From Azophilus sp965221755 (GTDB taxonomy: Bacteria; Pseudomonadota; Gammaproteobacteria; Pseudomonadales; Azotimanducaceae): DNA of 64,000 bases. Both the position numbers and the translations under genes were made by a program. The DNA lies in NCBI GenBank assembly GCA_965221755.1, contig OZ244921.1, forward strand, positions 496,001 to 560,000. The letters run 5' to 3'. Shown here piece by piece: positions 47,507 to 56,124 of this stretch. The notes below the pieces were generated by a model. It was not told the DNA's origin. It was given only the letters and a program-made list of their open reading frames with translations, and made no database searches. Numbering within the stretch: position 1 is the first letter of the stretch; the number at the start of each line of letters is the position of its first letter.

Positions 47507-49366
47507 ATGTCCAATTCAGCATCCGCTCCAGCCTCGGCCGCCAACGGCGGCTCCCTGCACTCCGGCGCCATCGGCGGGGCTCGGGTGCTGGCGCGCGAGC
47601 TGGCGGCCATGGCGCCGGGGCATTGCGCCTTGGCGGCGCTGCTGCTGCTGACCGCAGGCGTGACCGAAGCCTTTGGCTTGCTGATGATCATTCCGCTGCT
47701 GCAAGCGGCCGGACTGATCGATGCCGGCGGCGAAGGCGTGGCGATGGTGGAAGCAGCCACCGGATTCGTGTCCTCCCTCGGCCTGCCCCTCAACCTGCCC
47801 AGCGTGCTGGCGGTGTTTCTGTTCCTCGCAGCGGTTCGATCCGCAACGGCCTGGGGGCGCGGCGTAGTGACAACCCAGCTTCGGCTAAAGTTCACGGACC
47901 GCGTCCGCGGCGATCTTTACGCCGCCGTCGCCAACGCTTCCTGGGGCCATTTGCTGGGGCGGAGGAGGTCCGATGTCCAGCATATGCTGACTGATTCAGT
48001 GGGGCGCGTCGGCCAGGCGGCGTTTCTGCTGCTGCAGTTGGCGGTGGGGGCGACGCTGATGCTGTTTCAATTAGCGATCGCGGTGATGGTGTCGCCGACG
48101 ACCGCCGCCATCGCGGTGGCGCTAGGCTTGGGGCTGGCCGCTGTCGGGGTGCCCATGGTGCGGCGCTCGCACCGGCTGGGCCGCGACCTCACCGAAAGCG
48201 GCCGAGTTCTGCGCGGCCACACAACCGACTTCCTCGACGGGCTGAAACCCGCCAAGATCCACAATGCCGAACTCGCGCATGTGGAGCGCTTCCTGCGGCA
48301 AACCGCCGAAGTGCGCCATCGGCAAGTGGCGTTCGCCACCCTGAGCGGGGGCACCAGCGCCGCGCTGAGCTTCGCCGCCGCCGCCGCGTTGGCGGGGCTG
48401 GTCTGGTACGCGCTGGCCGTCTCCGGTTTGGCGCTGGCCGAGTTGGCGCTGCTCGCGCTGGTGTTCGCCCGGGTCACTCCGGCCATGCTGCGTCTGCTGC
48501 AGCAAACCCAGGCTTTGGCCAACGCGCTGCCCGCCCAGGCCGCGGCCACCGGCATGGCGAACGAGCTGCGGGCGGCGGCCGAGCCTATTGGCACGGGCGG
48601 GGCGGCGCCCGCGCTCATCCTCGCCCGGGGAATCGAGGCGCGCAATGTCGGCTTCGTCTATCCGGGCGCCCCGGCGCCCGCGCTGCGGGGGGTTTCCTGC
48701 GATATTCCGGCGCAAGGCCTATTCGCTGTCACCGGCCCCTCCGGGGCAGGCAAAACGACCTTCGCGGATTTGCTGCTGGGCCTGCTGGAGCCCAGCGAAG
48801 GCGCAATCCATGTGGACGGCGCGCCGTTGCGCGGCGCCGCCCTGCGGCGTTGGCGCCGCGCAACGGCCGCCGTGCCCCAGGAGCCGTTCCTGCTCCACGA
48901 GAGCGTGCGGAGCAATCTCGCCTGGGCCCGCCCCGGCGCCACCGAGGCGGAAATGCGCAAAGCCCTGGAACTGGCCGCGGCGGATTTCGTCGATGAGCTC
49001 GAACAGGGCCTGGACACCGTGGTGGGAGACCGCGGCGGCCGGTTGTCGGGCGGCGAGCGCCAGCGCGTGGCGCTGGCCGCCGCGTTGCTGCGCAAGCCCG
49101 CGCTGCTCGTGCTCGACGAGCCGACCGGCCAGCTCGACCGGGACAACGAGGCGCGGGTCATCGAAACCCTGCGCCGCCTGCGCGGCCAGGCCACCATGGT
49201 GGTCATCACCCACGGCGATGCCTTGCTGCGCGAGGCGGACCAAGTGCTGACGCTGGATGCGCGCCGCCTGCCGGGGGCATCCGCGGATGCCGCCCAACCC
49301 CACCCGCGGCGAAGCCCAGCCGCGCCCAGCCCGACGCATGGCGCGGAGCGGGTATATGATGCTTGA
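47507..49366 (+). CDS. ABC exporter, fused permease and ATPase (RiPP/lasso D-type candidate)
   Basis: 619 residues. The N-terminal ~330 residues form six TM helices (ABC transporter type 1 domain); the C-terminal domain has Walker A GPSGAGKTTFADLLLG at about residue 410, signature RLSGGERQRVALAAALL and Walker B LLVLDEPTGQLD. No C39 peptidase domain, so it does not cut a double-glycine leader. Lasso and related RiPP clusters use this half-transporter type for export and immunity, and it lies about 2 kb before the precursor cluster. Assignment to the RiPP product is by position. Confidence 0.85.
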   Translation: MSNSASAPASAANGGSLHSGAIGGARVLARELAAMAPGHCALAALLLLTAGVTEAFGLLMIIPLLQAAGLIDAGGEGVAMVEAATGFVSSLGLPLNLPSVLAVFLFLAAVRSATAWGRGVVTTQLRLKFTDRVRGDLYAAVANASWGHLLGRRRSDVQHMLTDSVGRVGQAAFLLLQLAVGATLMLFQLAIAVMVSPTTAAIAVALGLGLAAVGVPMVRRSHRLGRDLTESGRVLRGHTTDFLDGLKPAKIHNAELAHVERFLRQTAEVRHRQVAFATLSGGTSAALSFAAAAALAGLVWYALAVSGLALAELALLALVFARVTPAMLRLLQQTQALANALPAQAAATGMANELRAAAEPIGTGGAAPALILARGIEARNVGFVYPGAPAPALRGVSCDIPAQGLFAVTGPSGAGKTTFADLLLGLLEPSEGAIHVDGAPLRGAALRRWRRATAAVPQEPFLLHESVRSNLAWARPGATEAEMRKALELAAADFVDELEQGLDTVVGDRGGRLSGGERQRVALAAALLRKPALLVLDEPTGQLDRDNEARVIETLRRLRGQATMVVITHGDALLREADQVLTLDARRLPGASADAAQPHPRRSPAAPSPTHGAERVYDA

Positions 49367-49406
49367 GTGCCGCCATGCTCCCCCGGCGGCGGATTGAGGC
49401 GCCCCC

Positions 49407-50957
49407 GTGACCCAGCGCAGGCTATTGCCCATCGGCATTCAAACCTTCCGCAAGATCCGGGAGCGCAACTGCTACTACGTGGACAAGACGCCCTTTATCA
49501 AGGCCTTGGCGGACAGCGGCTCGCACTACTTCCTGTCCCGGCCCCGGCGTTTCGGCAAAAGCCTGTTCCTCGACACCCTCAAAGAGGCCTTCGAGGGCAA
49601 CCAGGCGCTCTTCGAGGGGCTGGCCATCCACGACGGCTGGGATTGGTCGGCCCGCCATCCCGTGCTGCGCTTGAGCTTCGGCAGCGGCAACTTCAAGGAG
49701 CCGGACCACCTGAACGCCAACCTGATGGCGCAATTCGACTTGATCGAGCGCCAGTTCGGCTTGGTGTCGAACTACGCGACCGGGCCGGAGCGGTTCGCGC
49801 ATCTGCTTGGAGCGCTGCATCAGCAAGCCGGCCGGCCCGTCGTGGTGCTCGTGGACGAGTACGACAAGCCCATTCTCGATGCCTTGGACGCGCCGGAGGT
49901 GGCGCGGGCGAACCGCGATTTTCTGCGCGGCATCTATTCCGTCATCAAGGACAGCGATGCGCACATCCATTTCGTCTTCCTGACCGGCGTCAGCAAATTC
50001 TCCAAGGTCAGCCTGTTCTCCGGACTCAACAACCTCAAGGACATCACCTTGGACTGCCGCTACTCCGCCATCTGCGGCTACACCGACGCGGATCTGGACA
50101 CCGTTTTCGCGCCGGAACTGCCGGGCTTGGACCGGGCGGAAATCCGCAACTGGTACAACGGCTACAACTGGCTGGGCGAGGATCGTCTCTACAACCCCTT
50201 CGACATCCTGCTGCTCTTCGACAGCCGGAAGTTCAAGGCGCACTGGTTCGAGACCGGTTCCCCGACGTTCCTGGTCGAGACCCTGTTCCAACGCCAAATC
50301 AGCTCGGTGGCTCTGGAGAGCCTGGCGGGCGCCGACGACCTGCTGTCGAAGTTCGACGTGGGCAGCATCGGCACCGAGGCCCTGCTGTTCCAAACCGGCT
50401 ACCTGACCATCGCCGAGGAACTGGAACTCGGCGGGGAACCGTTCTACCGGCTCGGCTACCCCAACCGCGAAGTGCGGCAAAGCCTCAACCGGAGCCTGCT
50501 CGGCCACCTGGTGCAGGACCAAACGCGGCAGACGGCGAACAGCCTGAGGCTCATCCAGCTCCTTGAGGCCAACGACTTCGACGGCCTCGAGACCTTGTTC
50601 CGCGCCTTCTTCTCCAGCATCCCCCACCAGTGGCACACCAACAACCACATCGCCGGCTACGAGGGCTACCACGCCAGCGTCTTCTACTCCTACTTCGCCG
50701 CCCTGGGCCTCGACATCAAGGTGGAGGACAGCAGCAGCCACGGCCGCCTGGACATGGCCGTGCGCTACGGCGGCCATGTGTACCTGTTCGAGTTCAAGGT
50801 GGTGGAGATGGCCTCCGAGAGCGCCGCGATGGCGCAGTTGAAAGCCCGGGACTACGCCGGGAAGTACCGCGCCTTGGGCGAGCCGATCCACTTGGTCGCC
50901 GTCGAGTTCAGCAAGTCCGACCGCAATCTGGCGGCGTTCGGGGTGGAACGGGCCTGA
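49407..50957 (+). CDS. AAA-ATPase-like/PD-(D/E)xK nuclease-fold protein
   Basis: 516 residues from GTG 49407. RRLLPIGIQTFRKIRERNCY then YVDKTPFIKAL and RPRRFGKSLFLDTL form the N-terminal AAA-ATPase-like domain (its P-loop is the RRFGKS form); VVLVDEYDKPILDAL at about residue 148 is Walker B. Near the end, HGRLDMAVRYGGHVYLFEFK is the PD-(D/E)xK nuclease core of the PDDEXK_9 type. This pairing is a common, often multi-copy family of unknown function, likely a mobile passenger and not part of RiPP synthesis. Confidence 0.9.
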   Translation: MTQRRLLPIGIQTFRKIRERNCYYVDKTPFIKALADSGSHYFLSRPRRFGKSLFLDTLKEAFEGNQALFEGLAIHDGWDWSARHPVLRLSFGSGNFKEPDHLNANLMAQFDLIERQFGLVSNYATGPERFAHLLGALHQQAGRPVVVLVDEYDKPILDALDAPEVARANRDFLRGIYSVIKDSDAHIHFVFLTGVSKFSKVSLFSGLNNLKDITLDCRYSAICGYTDADLDTVFAPELPGLDRAEIRNWYNGYNWLGEDRLYNPFDILLLFDSRKFKAHWFETGSPTFLVETLFQRQISSVALESLAGADDLLSKFDVGSIGTEALLFQTGYLTIAEELELGGEPFYRLGYPNREVRQSLNRSLLGHLVQDQTRQTANSLRLIQLLEANDFDGLETLFRAFFSSIPHQWHTNNHIAGYEGYHASVFYSYFAALGLDIKVEDSSSHGRLDMAVRYGGHVYLFEFKVVEMASESAAMAQLKARDYAGKYRALGEPIHLVAVEFSKSDRNLAAFGVERA

Positions 50958-51010
50958 AAGCTCCCAGCGGCGGAACGGCTTGGCGCGCGCGCACCGATCT
51001 TCATCGGCTA

Positions 51011-51171
51011 GGAGCCTGCGCCGTAGGAATTCGCGAAAGCGAAAATTCGATATCGCCGCGTCCTTGGCTGATCGATTGAGGCGAATATTGGCATATATTC
51101 AACGAAATTGATCGGCCAAGGGCGCGGATGAGAGCGGATTTGCAGCCGTGAATTCCTACGGCGCAGGCTCC
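51011..51171. mobile_element. 161-bp fold-back MITE with perfect 22-bp terminal inverted repeats
   Basis: The left end, GGAGCCTGCGCCGTAGGAATTC minus nothing (51011-51032, 22 bases), is exactly complementary to 51150-51171. Inside, CGCGTCCTTGGCTGATCG and CGGCCAAGGGCGCGG form a second imperfect inverted pair, so the whole element can fold on itself. It encodes nothing. It lies directly upstream of precursor 1. Degraded ends occur at 45258-45293 and 56972-56988 and possibly 57285-57297. Confidence 0.8.
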
Positions 51172-51225
51172 TGGCCGACGGACTGAGGCCGCAGCTTGCG
51201 GGGAGCTTTATATCGCGGGGTTTGT

Positions 51226-51231
51226 TATAAT
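51226..51231 (+). promoter_or_regulatory. -10 box TATAAT of precursor 1
   Basis: Consensus TATAAT 44 bases before ATG 51275, just outside the MITE. No good -35 is seen at 16-18 bp (GAGCTT at 51203). It differs from the shared promoter of the other precursors. Confidence 0.45.
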
Positions 51232-51274
51232 TGACGCTCCTCGCAACGCAGGTTACCGAAGGAGGCACAGCCGA

Positions 51275-51489
51275 ATGAGATCCCAGCCTAGCAAGAATCC
51301 CCCCCCCCCCCCCCCCAGAATTCGGGCAACTCCGCCGACAACCGCAGCGGCGAATCCCGCAAACGCCTCTGGCACCCGCCGACCGTCAAAACGGTTGCAC
51401 TGGATCAGACATTCTCTGGTCCAAATGAGAGTCCAAATACTAGAAGTGAAACCGAAACCTATTTTCCTAACCGAGACCTCCTGTCCTAG
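51275..51489 (+). CDS. RiPP precursor 1, phase-off by poly-C tract
   Basis: ATG 51275 follows GGAGG by 9 bases. After MRSQPSKN comes an 18-C tract (51299-51316). As given, the frame continues RIRATPPTT and ends at 51499 as a nonsense peptide. With 16 or 19 C it reads into QNSGNSADNRSGESRKRLWH, then PPTVKTVALDQTFSGPNESP and so on, ending TETYFPNRDLLS at 51489. The restored form has the same leader as precursors 4-6: basic ESRKR, a WHPP motif as in lasso leaders (W/Y-x-x-P), a Thr 13 residues after the Trp, and a C-terminal Ser. The PqqD gene starts 29 bases after the restored stop, so the pair is one transcript. Confidence 0.75.
51299..51316. repeat. poly-C tract, 18 C
   Basis: Eight codons after the start of precursor 1. 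Out of frame as given; 16 or 19 C is in frame. Confidence 0.9.
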
Positions 51490-51517
51490 TGTCTCTTGAA
51501 GTTGGAGGGCGGCGGCG

Positions 51518-51808
51518 ATGAGCCTCTCGGCAGGCGCGGTGCTGCGCCGCAACCCGGCGATAGTCTTCACGGAGCTGGACGACTCGCTGGTCATGATGAA
51601 CCCGGAACGGGGGAGCTACCACGAGCTGGACCCGATCGCCGCCCGGATCTGGGCGCTGCTGGAGTCGGGCCGCTCCGTGGCCGACCTGCGCGATGCCCTG
51701 CTGCTTGAATACGACGACGTGGCCCCGGAGCAATGCGAGCGCGACCTGCTCGCCTTCCTGGATCAGGCGCTGGCCCTCCGCCTGGTCGAGTCCGCCGGGG
51801 CGCAGTAA
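51518..51808 (+). CDS. PqqD-family RiPP recognition protein (lasso B1-like)
   Basis: 96 residues; GGAGGG lies about 8 bases upstream. The PqqD/RRE fold is clear: a beta-hairpin AIVFTELDDSLVMMNPE, then GSYHELDPIAARIWALLESG and the helical RSVADLRDALLLEYD region. Such proteins bind the leader of RiPP precursors and hand it to the modifying enzymes. It is the stand-alone B1-type form. The usual B2 cysteine protease partner is not found next to it or elsewhere in the window. Confidence 0.92.
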   Translation: MSLSAGAVLRRNPAIVFTELDDSLVMMNPERGSYHELDPIAARIWALLESGRSVADLRDALLLEYDDVAPEQCERDLLAFLDQALALRLVESAGAQ

Positions 51809-51841
51809 GGCGCGCGGTAACCCGCCCGGCCCGGAGAGCCC

Positions 51842-52717
51842 TCAGCCGAGAAACCGCTCGGCTTCGTCGAGGTAGCCGAGCCGCGCCATGACCGCGCCAT
51901 GGGCGTCCACCATTCGGCGCACTTGGCTCCGTGTCAGCACTCCGCGCCAACCGCCCGACCGCCCCTCCCTGAAGAAGCTGTGCGAGCCGCCCTGCGCCCT
52001 TTCGGCAAACCCGCCGCGCTTCTCCTGTTCGCTCAGCCGCCCGAACGCGGAATTGCGCACCGCCCGGCCAATGCGCTTCGGGCATGGCGGCGGGCGGGCG
52101 AAGCGCACCACCCGCTCGAACACCGCCGCCGTGTCCGCCAGCAGCTCCTCGTAGCGGACCAGCAGCAGGGGCATCGCCGTCTGGTCCAGCCAGCTCGACA
52201 CATGGCCGCTCCAGTCGCCCAGGCACTGCATCAGGACAAAGTGCCCCCGGCGCCGCGGCCTTCCCGACCGCAGGTCGAGCGTCGCATCCCGGTCGGCCAT
52301 ATGGTCGATCACAGCGTCGATTCCACTCCGGAGGCGGTGCGCGTAAGACACCGCCACATCAAGGGGGGAGCGGACCAGATAGACCGCGCCGGCGGCGGCA
52401 CCTTCGGGGAACAACAGATCGCCGCCCGGCAGCCGCAGCTGGGGCTCGTGGGTCTTGACGAAGACGGGCGCGTCAACATCCGCTTCCGCCGCCCGCAACG
52501 CGAAGTAGCGGGAGCGGCAGCTCAGAAATTCGGCATCGGTCATGATCGACGAGGAGAGCCCGGTCAATTCGTCAAAGCGCCAACGCGAGTACACATCAAA
52601 GCCGACCAGCGCATTGATCGAAGCCGGTTCGGCGCTGCCGCCGAGATAGTTGGTCAGCAAGGCGCGCATCCAAGTGTTGCCGGACTTGGGGTAGGAAGCG
52701 AGCAGGATCAGGGGCAT
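51842..52717 (-). CDS. sulfotransferase 1
   Basis: 291 residues on the opposite strand to the other island genes. PAPS-dependent sulfotransferase fold: LILLASYPKSGNTWMRALL at the N-terminus is the 5'-phosphosulfate loop, AVYLVRSPLDVAVSYAHRL at about residue 113 is the 3'-phosphate motif, and FFREGRSGGWRGVLT near residue 250 is the C-terminal K/R-x-G-x2-G-x-W-like motif. Lies between PqqD and precursor 2, so it is a strong candidate tailoring enzyme for the peptides, whose tails often contain a Tyr next to acidic residues. Confidence 0.9.
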   Translation of the reverse strand: MPLILLASYPKSGNTWMRALLTNYLGGSAEPASINALVGFDVYSRWRFDELTGLSSSIMTDAEFLSCRSRYFALRAAEADVDAPVFVKTHEPQLRLPGGDLLFPEGAAAGAVYLVRSPLDVAVSYAHRLRSGIDAVIDHMADRDATLDLRSGRPRRRGHFVLMQCLGDWSGHVSSWLDQTAMPLLLVRYEELLADTAAVFERVVRFARPPPCPKRIGRAVRNSAFGRLSEQEKRGGFAERAQGGSHSFFREGRSGGWRGVLTRSQVRRMVDAHGAVMARLGYLDEAERFLG

Positions 52718-52873
52718 CGTCGGCGAGGCATCAGTTTGGCTTCAGCGGCCCTTGGCCCCATCTCACCCGTGGTTTTCATATCGACCAGCGCCATGACCGG
52801 CAATGTAGCATGAAGCCGATGCCTGAAAATCCGCGCCGGTCGTTTCGCTCGCCGCGCACTGAGATCGGATGAC

Positions 52874-52902
52874 TTGCACGGATGCCTCTTTGAAGATACC
52901 AT
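52874..52902 (+). promoter_or_regulatory. shared precursor promoter, copy at precursor 2
   Basis: TTGCAC (52874-52879), 17-bp spacer beginning GGATGCCTCTT, then TACCAT (52897-52902). Nearly the same element precedes precursors 4 and 5. Confidence 0.65.
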
Positions 52903-52937
52903 TCAGACTTCCTGAACCAAGAAATGAGGAAGCCCTC

Positions 52938-53235
52938 ATGTCAAATACCTCCTCCCCCCCCCCCCCCCCCAGAAATTCACGGCCTTGATCGCGCCCCTCA
53001 ATCTGCGAGTTTAACCCCCGGTCAACACAAGGCGTCGGCACCAGCGACAGGTTTTAAGAATTCGAGCAGGGCTACAGTCCAATATCGTAGTAAAGCCAAC
53101 CCGCGCCATCCCGAAAAACGGTCTTGGGCCGCTCCCACCATCACCGAAATGACGCTTGGGCTATCCACGCAGTCTGGGGCTGATTCTTATACTTTTGAGA
53201 GCAGTGGCTATGCAGCCGGTACCGGGTCGTCGTAG
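52938..53235 (+). CDS. RiPP precursor 2 (lasso-like core), phase-off by poly-C tract
   Basis: ATG 52938 (MSNTSS) is chosen over an in-frame-downstream ATG at 52924 because the MS-x-T start is shared with precursors 4 and 5 and GAGGAAG lies upstream. The 17-C tract (52954-52970) now leads to a stop soon after it; 16 or 19 C joins the long open frame. The restored C-terminus is a convincing lasso precursor: EKRSWAAPTITEMTLGLSTQ, with W-x-x-P and Thr at the penultimate leader position, then SGADSYTFESSGYAAGTGSS. If cleaved after TQ, Ser1 and Glu9 could form the macrolactam ring, and the last residue is Ser. The tail differs fully from the other precursors. Confidence 0.78.
52954..52970. repeat. 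poly-C tract, 17 C
   Basis: In precursor 2. Out of frame as given; 16 or 19 C is in frame with ATG 52938. Confidence 0.9.
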
Positions 53236-53443
53236 GCCGCCGATGCGCATATTGCGGCCGCGGCCTGCGACGACCTCGCCGCTGTCTATTCGCGAGACCC
53301 AGCGTGCGACTTTATGACAGGCGGAGAAATAGAAGAAACACCATCTTCCTGATTGGCTTGGTGTCCTGTTCGGGCCCCATCACGTCGGGCCATGGTAGAC
53401 TGGTGCCATCAGATGCCAGCTACTTTCAACAGCATGACAGGGC

Positions 53444-54388
53444 ATGAACACCGTCCTTGAGGAAAAGCCCAGTGACCGCACCGGAGCCGTTGCCGCAACC
53501 ACCGCCTACGGGCTGATCTTCCATTCCGAAATCGCCGTTCCGTTCCACCCGGCCCCTTTCGGCGCGGAGCCGGACGTTATCATCCGCCGAGGCACCGCGC
53601 CCCGTCGGCTCGATGGCCCGGCAACCGGCACCGGGCGATGGTGGGAGGCCGCTCCCGGTGCCTTTCTGCTAACCGTTGAGGGTGTCGCGCGCTACTTCGT
53701 GCGGGCGGGGAACGAGATCGTCATCGATTCCTCGGGCGACGAACGGAACGCGCGGGTCTTTCTGCTCGGCTCGGCGCTTGCGGCCTGCCTGCAGCAGCGC
53801 GGCATCTTCACGCTGCATGCCAGCGCCGTCGAAACCGCGCATGGCGCGGTGCTGTTCCTGGGGGAACCCGGCGTCGGCAAATCAACGCTCGCCGCCGCCT
53901 TGGTTGACCGCGGCTTGCGGCTGATGGCCGACGACGTGACCGGCATCCTGGTCCGCGAAGGACGCCCGGTCGCGCTGCCGGCCTTCCCGTCGCTGCGGCT
54001 ATGGGCTGATGTCATGAAAAAGCTCGGGCGGCAAACGACCGGGAGCCAAAAAGTGCGCGAAGGCATTGAGAAATACGATGTGGCCGTTGAAGGGTTTTGC
54101 GGCTCGCCGCTCCCGGTGCGGGCGATGTTCCTGCTGGGCTTGCGCAATAACGAAGACCTCCGGCTACAAGCCGTGCCCCGCACGACGGCCGTTGATGCAC
54201 TGCTGTTCAATACCTACCGAAAGCGCATCGCACTCGCGATGGGATGCCTGCCGGAGGCGTTCCGCGCGGCCACCGCGCTAGCCCGCCACGCACCGCTCTT
54301 CGAATTGCTCAGGCCGGACGATCAACGGCATCCGCTGCTGTTGGCCGATGCAATCGAACGGTGCTTGGAAACGCTCCCGGAAGACTGA
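53444..54388 (+). CDS. HPr kinase-like serine kinase of RiPP/lasso type
   Basis: 314 residues. FTLHASAVETAHGAVLFLGE runs into PGVGKSTLAAALVDRGLRLM (P-loop at about residue 147) and ADDVTGILV, matching the HprK C-terminal kinase fold used in lasso clusters such as the paeninodin type, where the kinase phosphorylates the C-terminal Ser of the precursor. Three of the four restored precursors with full tails plus precursor 4 end in Ser, which fits. The gene ends with ATGA-like spacing: the next ATG begins right after its stop. The last ~25 codons are duplicated at 57340-57410. Confidence 0.9.
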   Translation: MNTVLEEKPSDRTGAVAATTAYGLIFHSEIAVPFHPAPFGAEPDVIIRRGTAPRRLDGPATGTGRWWEAAPGAFLLTVEGVARYFVRAGNEIVIDSSGDERNARVFLLGSALAACLQQRGIFTLHASAVETAHGAVLFLGEPGVGKSTLAAALVDRGLRLMADDVTGILVREGRPVALPAFPSLRLWADVMKKLGRQTTGSQKVREGIEKYDVAVEGFCGSPLPVRAMFLLGLRNNEDLRLQAVPRTTAVDALLFNTYRKRIALAMGCLPEAFRAATALARHAPLFELLRPDDQRHPLLLADAIERCLETLPED

Positions 54389-54925
54389 ATGGCCAGCATG
54401 ATCTGCGGAATCCAGGCCTTGCGCGGCGACCCCGGCGCGGCGGCGCTTGATGCCATGGTGGCCGCCCTGCCGGGGCGCCGAACAGATGCCACCGCGGCCT
54501 GGACGGCGGAAGCGGCCCGCTTGGGCTGGCGCGGGCATGAGGCGGCGGACGGCGCGGCCCGCTGCGCGCGCGGCGGCGCGGGCGATTGGGTGGTCGCCAG
54601 CGCCCGCATCGACGGGCGCGACGAGTTGCGCGCCGCGCTGGGCGTTTCCGAACGAAAGGACGAGCCGCTGACGGACGCGGAGTTGATTTTGCGCGCCTGG
54701 CGCAAATGGGGCGCGGAGTGTCCGCAGCGGCTGTACGGCGATTACGCTTTCGCCGCTTGGGACGCCGAACGCCGCCGGCTGCTTCTTGCCCGGGACCACA
54801 TCGGCGCCCGGCCGCTCTACTACGCCGCCGCGGCGGACCGCATCGTGTTCGCCAGCGACGTGAACGCGGTGCTCGCGGCGCCCGGCGTAGAGGCGGACCT
54901 GGACGAGGACGCGACCGCCTCCTAG
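54389..54925 (+). pseudogene. truncated duplicate of the asparagine-synthetase-like cyclase
   Basis: 178 residues, starting immediately after the kinase stop. The DNA from about 54330 to 54946 is about 90 percent identical to 57350-57967. The copy ends at TAG in CGCCTCCTAGCTTGCC, where the intact gene has TGG (Trp), and homology stops 20 bases later. Only the N-terminal glutamine-amidotransferase-like domain survives; the ATP-binding cyclase domain is absent. As in the intact gene, Cys follows four residues (MASMICGI), so it is not at the N-terminus as needed for glutaminase activity. Confidence 0.85.
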
Positions 54926-55164
54926 CTTGCCCGCCACATTTTCTGTTCGTCAAAAAACCTCCACAAACAGCTGACCATCCGGTGCAGTAACCTGAGGCTC
55001 CGACAGTTCGGCTCTGAAAGCTTCGGCATGACAGGCTATGCATCTCCACCCACATGAGTCCCCCATTTGCCAGCCGTCCCGATCGGCTGTATCCTCACCC
55101 CATTGATCAATCTGCCGGGTGGGTCTTGTGTCCACTTGGCAGACCCGACACCAGGAGACACCCC

Positions 55165-56003
55165 ATGACCCGCTTGACACTGCCCCCCCCCCCCCCCCCC
55201 CCCGCCTGACCCTTCTGGCCACCGCGCTGCTCGCCGCCCTCAGTGCCGCCCCCACCCTGGCCCAGACGCTGCCGGTGGTGGAACTGCTGGTGAGTGACAC
55301 AGAAATTAGTGAAATGTATGACTGCGCCAGTCCTGGCGCCTTTCAAATCAACGCCGGGGTGCAAGCCGACGGAAGTCCACTCCCCGGAGGGCGCCTAACG
55401 TTTCAGGTGGCCGCCATCACCGCCTCAGGCCCCAACCGCTTTGCGGATCCCCACGGTCACACCCCAAGAGAAGGACAAGCACGCTCCAGCAAGTTCCTCA
55501 ACAAGGCCGATGGCACGGGTCTGATTGCCGCGAAGAATGCCAGCATCAAGGGCTTTGCAGAGATGACTCTGACCTCCAAAGGCCTGTCCCCCACCGGCCT
55601 TTGCTGGGGCGATGACAATCTGGACACCGGCGACACGGAGGTGATGGTCGTCATCGCCAATGGCCCCGGCTACACCGTCCATCCGACGAAAGGGCGCGCC
55701 ATCTTCACCATCCGGGAAAACGACAGCTGTGCCAATCCAACTGCCGCCACCGGCGGCGTGGTCCACCGGATGAACGGCAGTTCGACCTGCATCTGCGCCA
55801 CCAAGAGCCGGTCTTCCGAAGTGCGGCGAGCCCTGGATCGCACCATCCCGACGCCCGGCCCGGACGGGCGCTTCGGCACCGATGACGATGGGACTACCGA
55901 CGCGCCCGAACCGTCCGCGGGCTTCCTGAGCCGCCTGGCCGCGCAGTTCCACGACCCGTCCTATCTCTATTGTATGGACTCGCCCTACAAGGGCCTGCCC
56001 TGA
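55165..56003 (+). CDS. secreted protein of unknown function, phase-off by poly-C in the signal peptide
   Basis: ATG 55165 follows AGGAG by about 7 bases and begins MTRLTL, then a 21-C tract (55183-55203). As given this ends at TGA just after the tract. With 19 or 22 C it continues RLTLLATALLAALSAAPTLA, a signal peptide cleaved near LAQT, then about 245 residues to 56003. A GTG at 55119 is in frame with the body but has no good ribosome site. The mature protein has several Cys (YDCASPG, LCWGDDN, NDSCANP, STCICAT, YCMDSP), so disulfides are likely. No family recognised. It lies inside the DNA inserted between the two cyclase copies. Confidence 0.7.
55183..55203. repeat. poly-C tract, 21 C
   Basis: Six codons after ATG 55165, within the n-region of the signal peptide. 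Out of frame as given; 19 or 22 C is in frame. Confidence 0.9.
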
Positions 56004-56124
56004 CCCGGGCAGGGCCTGTCTCTTGCCGCGCGCACCCAACCCAACCCTCGGATCGCCCCGCCCCGCTTGACACCCCGCCACCGCAGGGCGACCCCCCCAT
56101 GACGGGGTTGTGCCGGGAATCGTG

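Noticed and set aside
51275..51499. The 74-residue Pro-rich peptide as literally encoded at precursor 1
   Set aside because: After the C tract it reads a frame unrelated to its paralogs; the conserved leader lies in the next frame.
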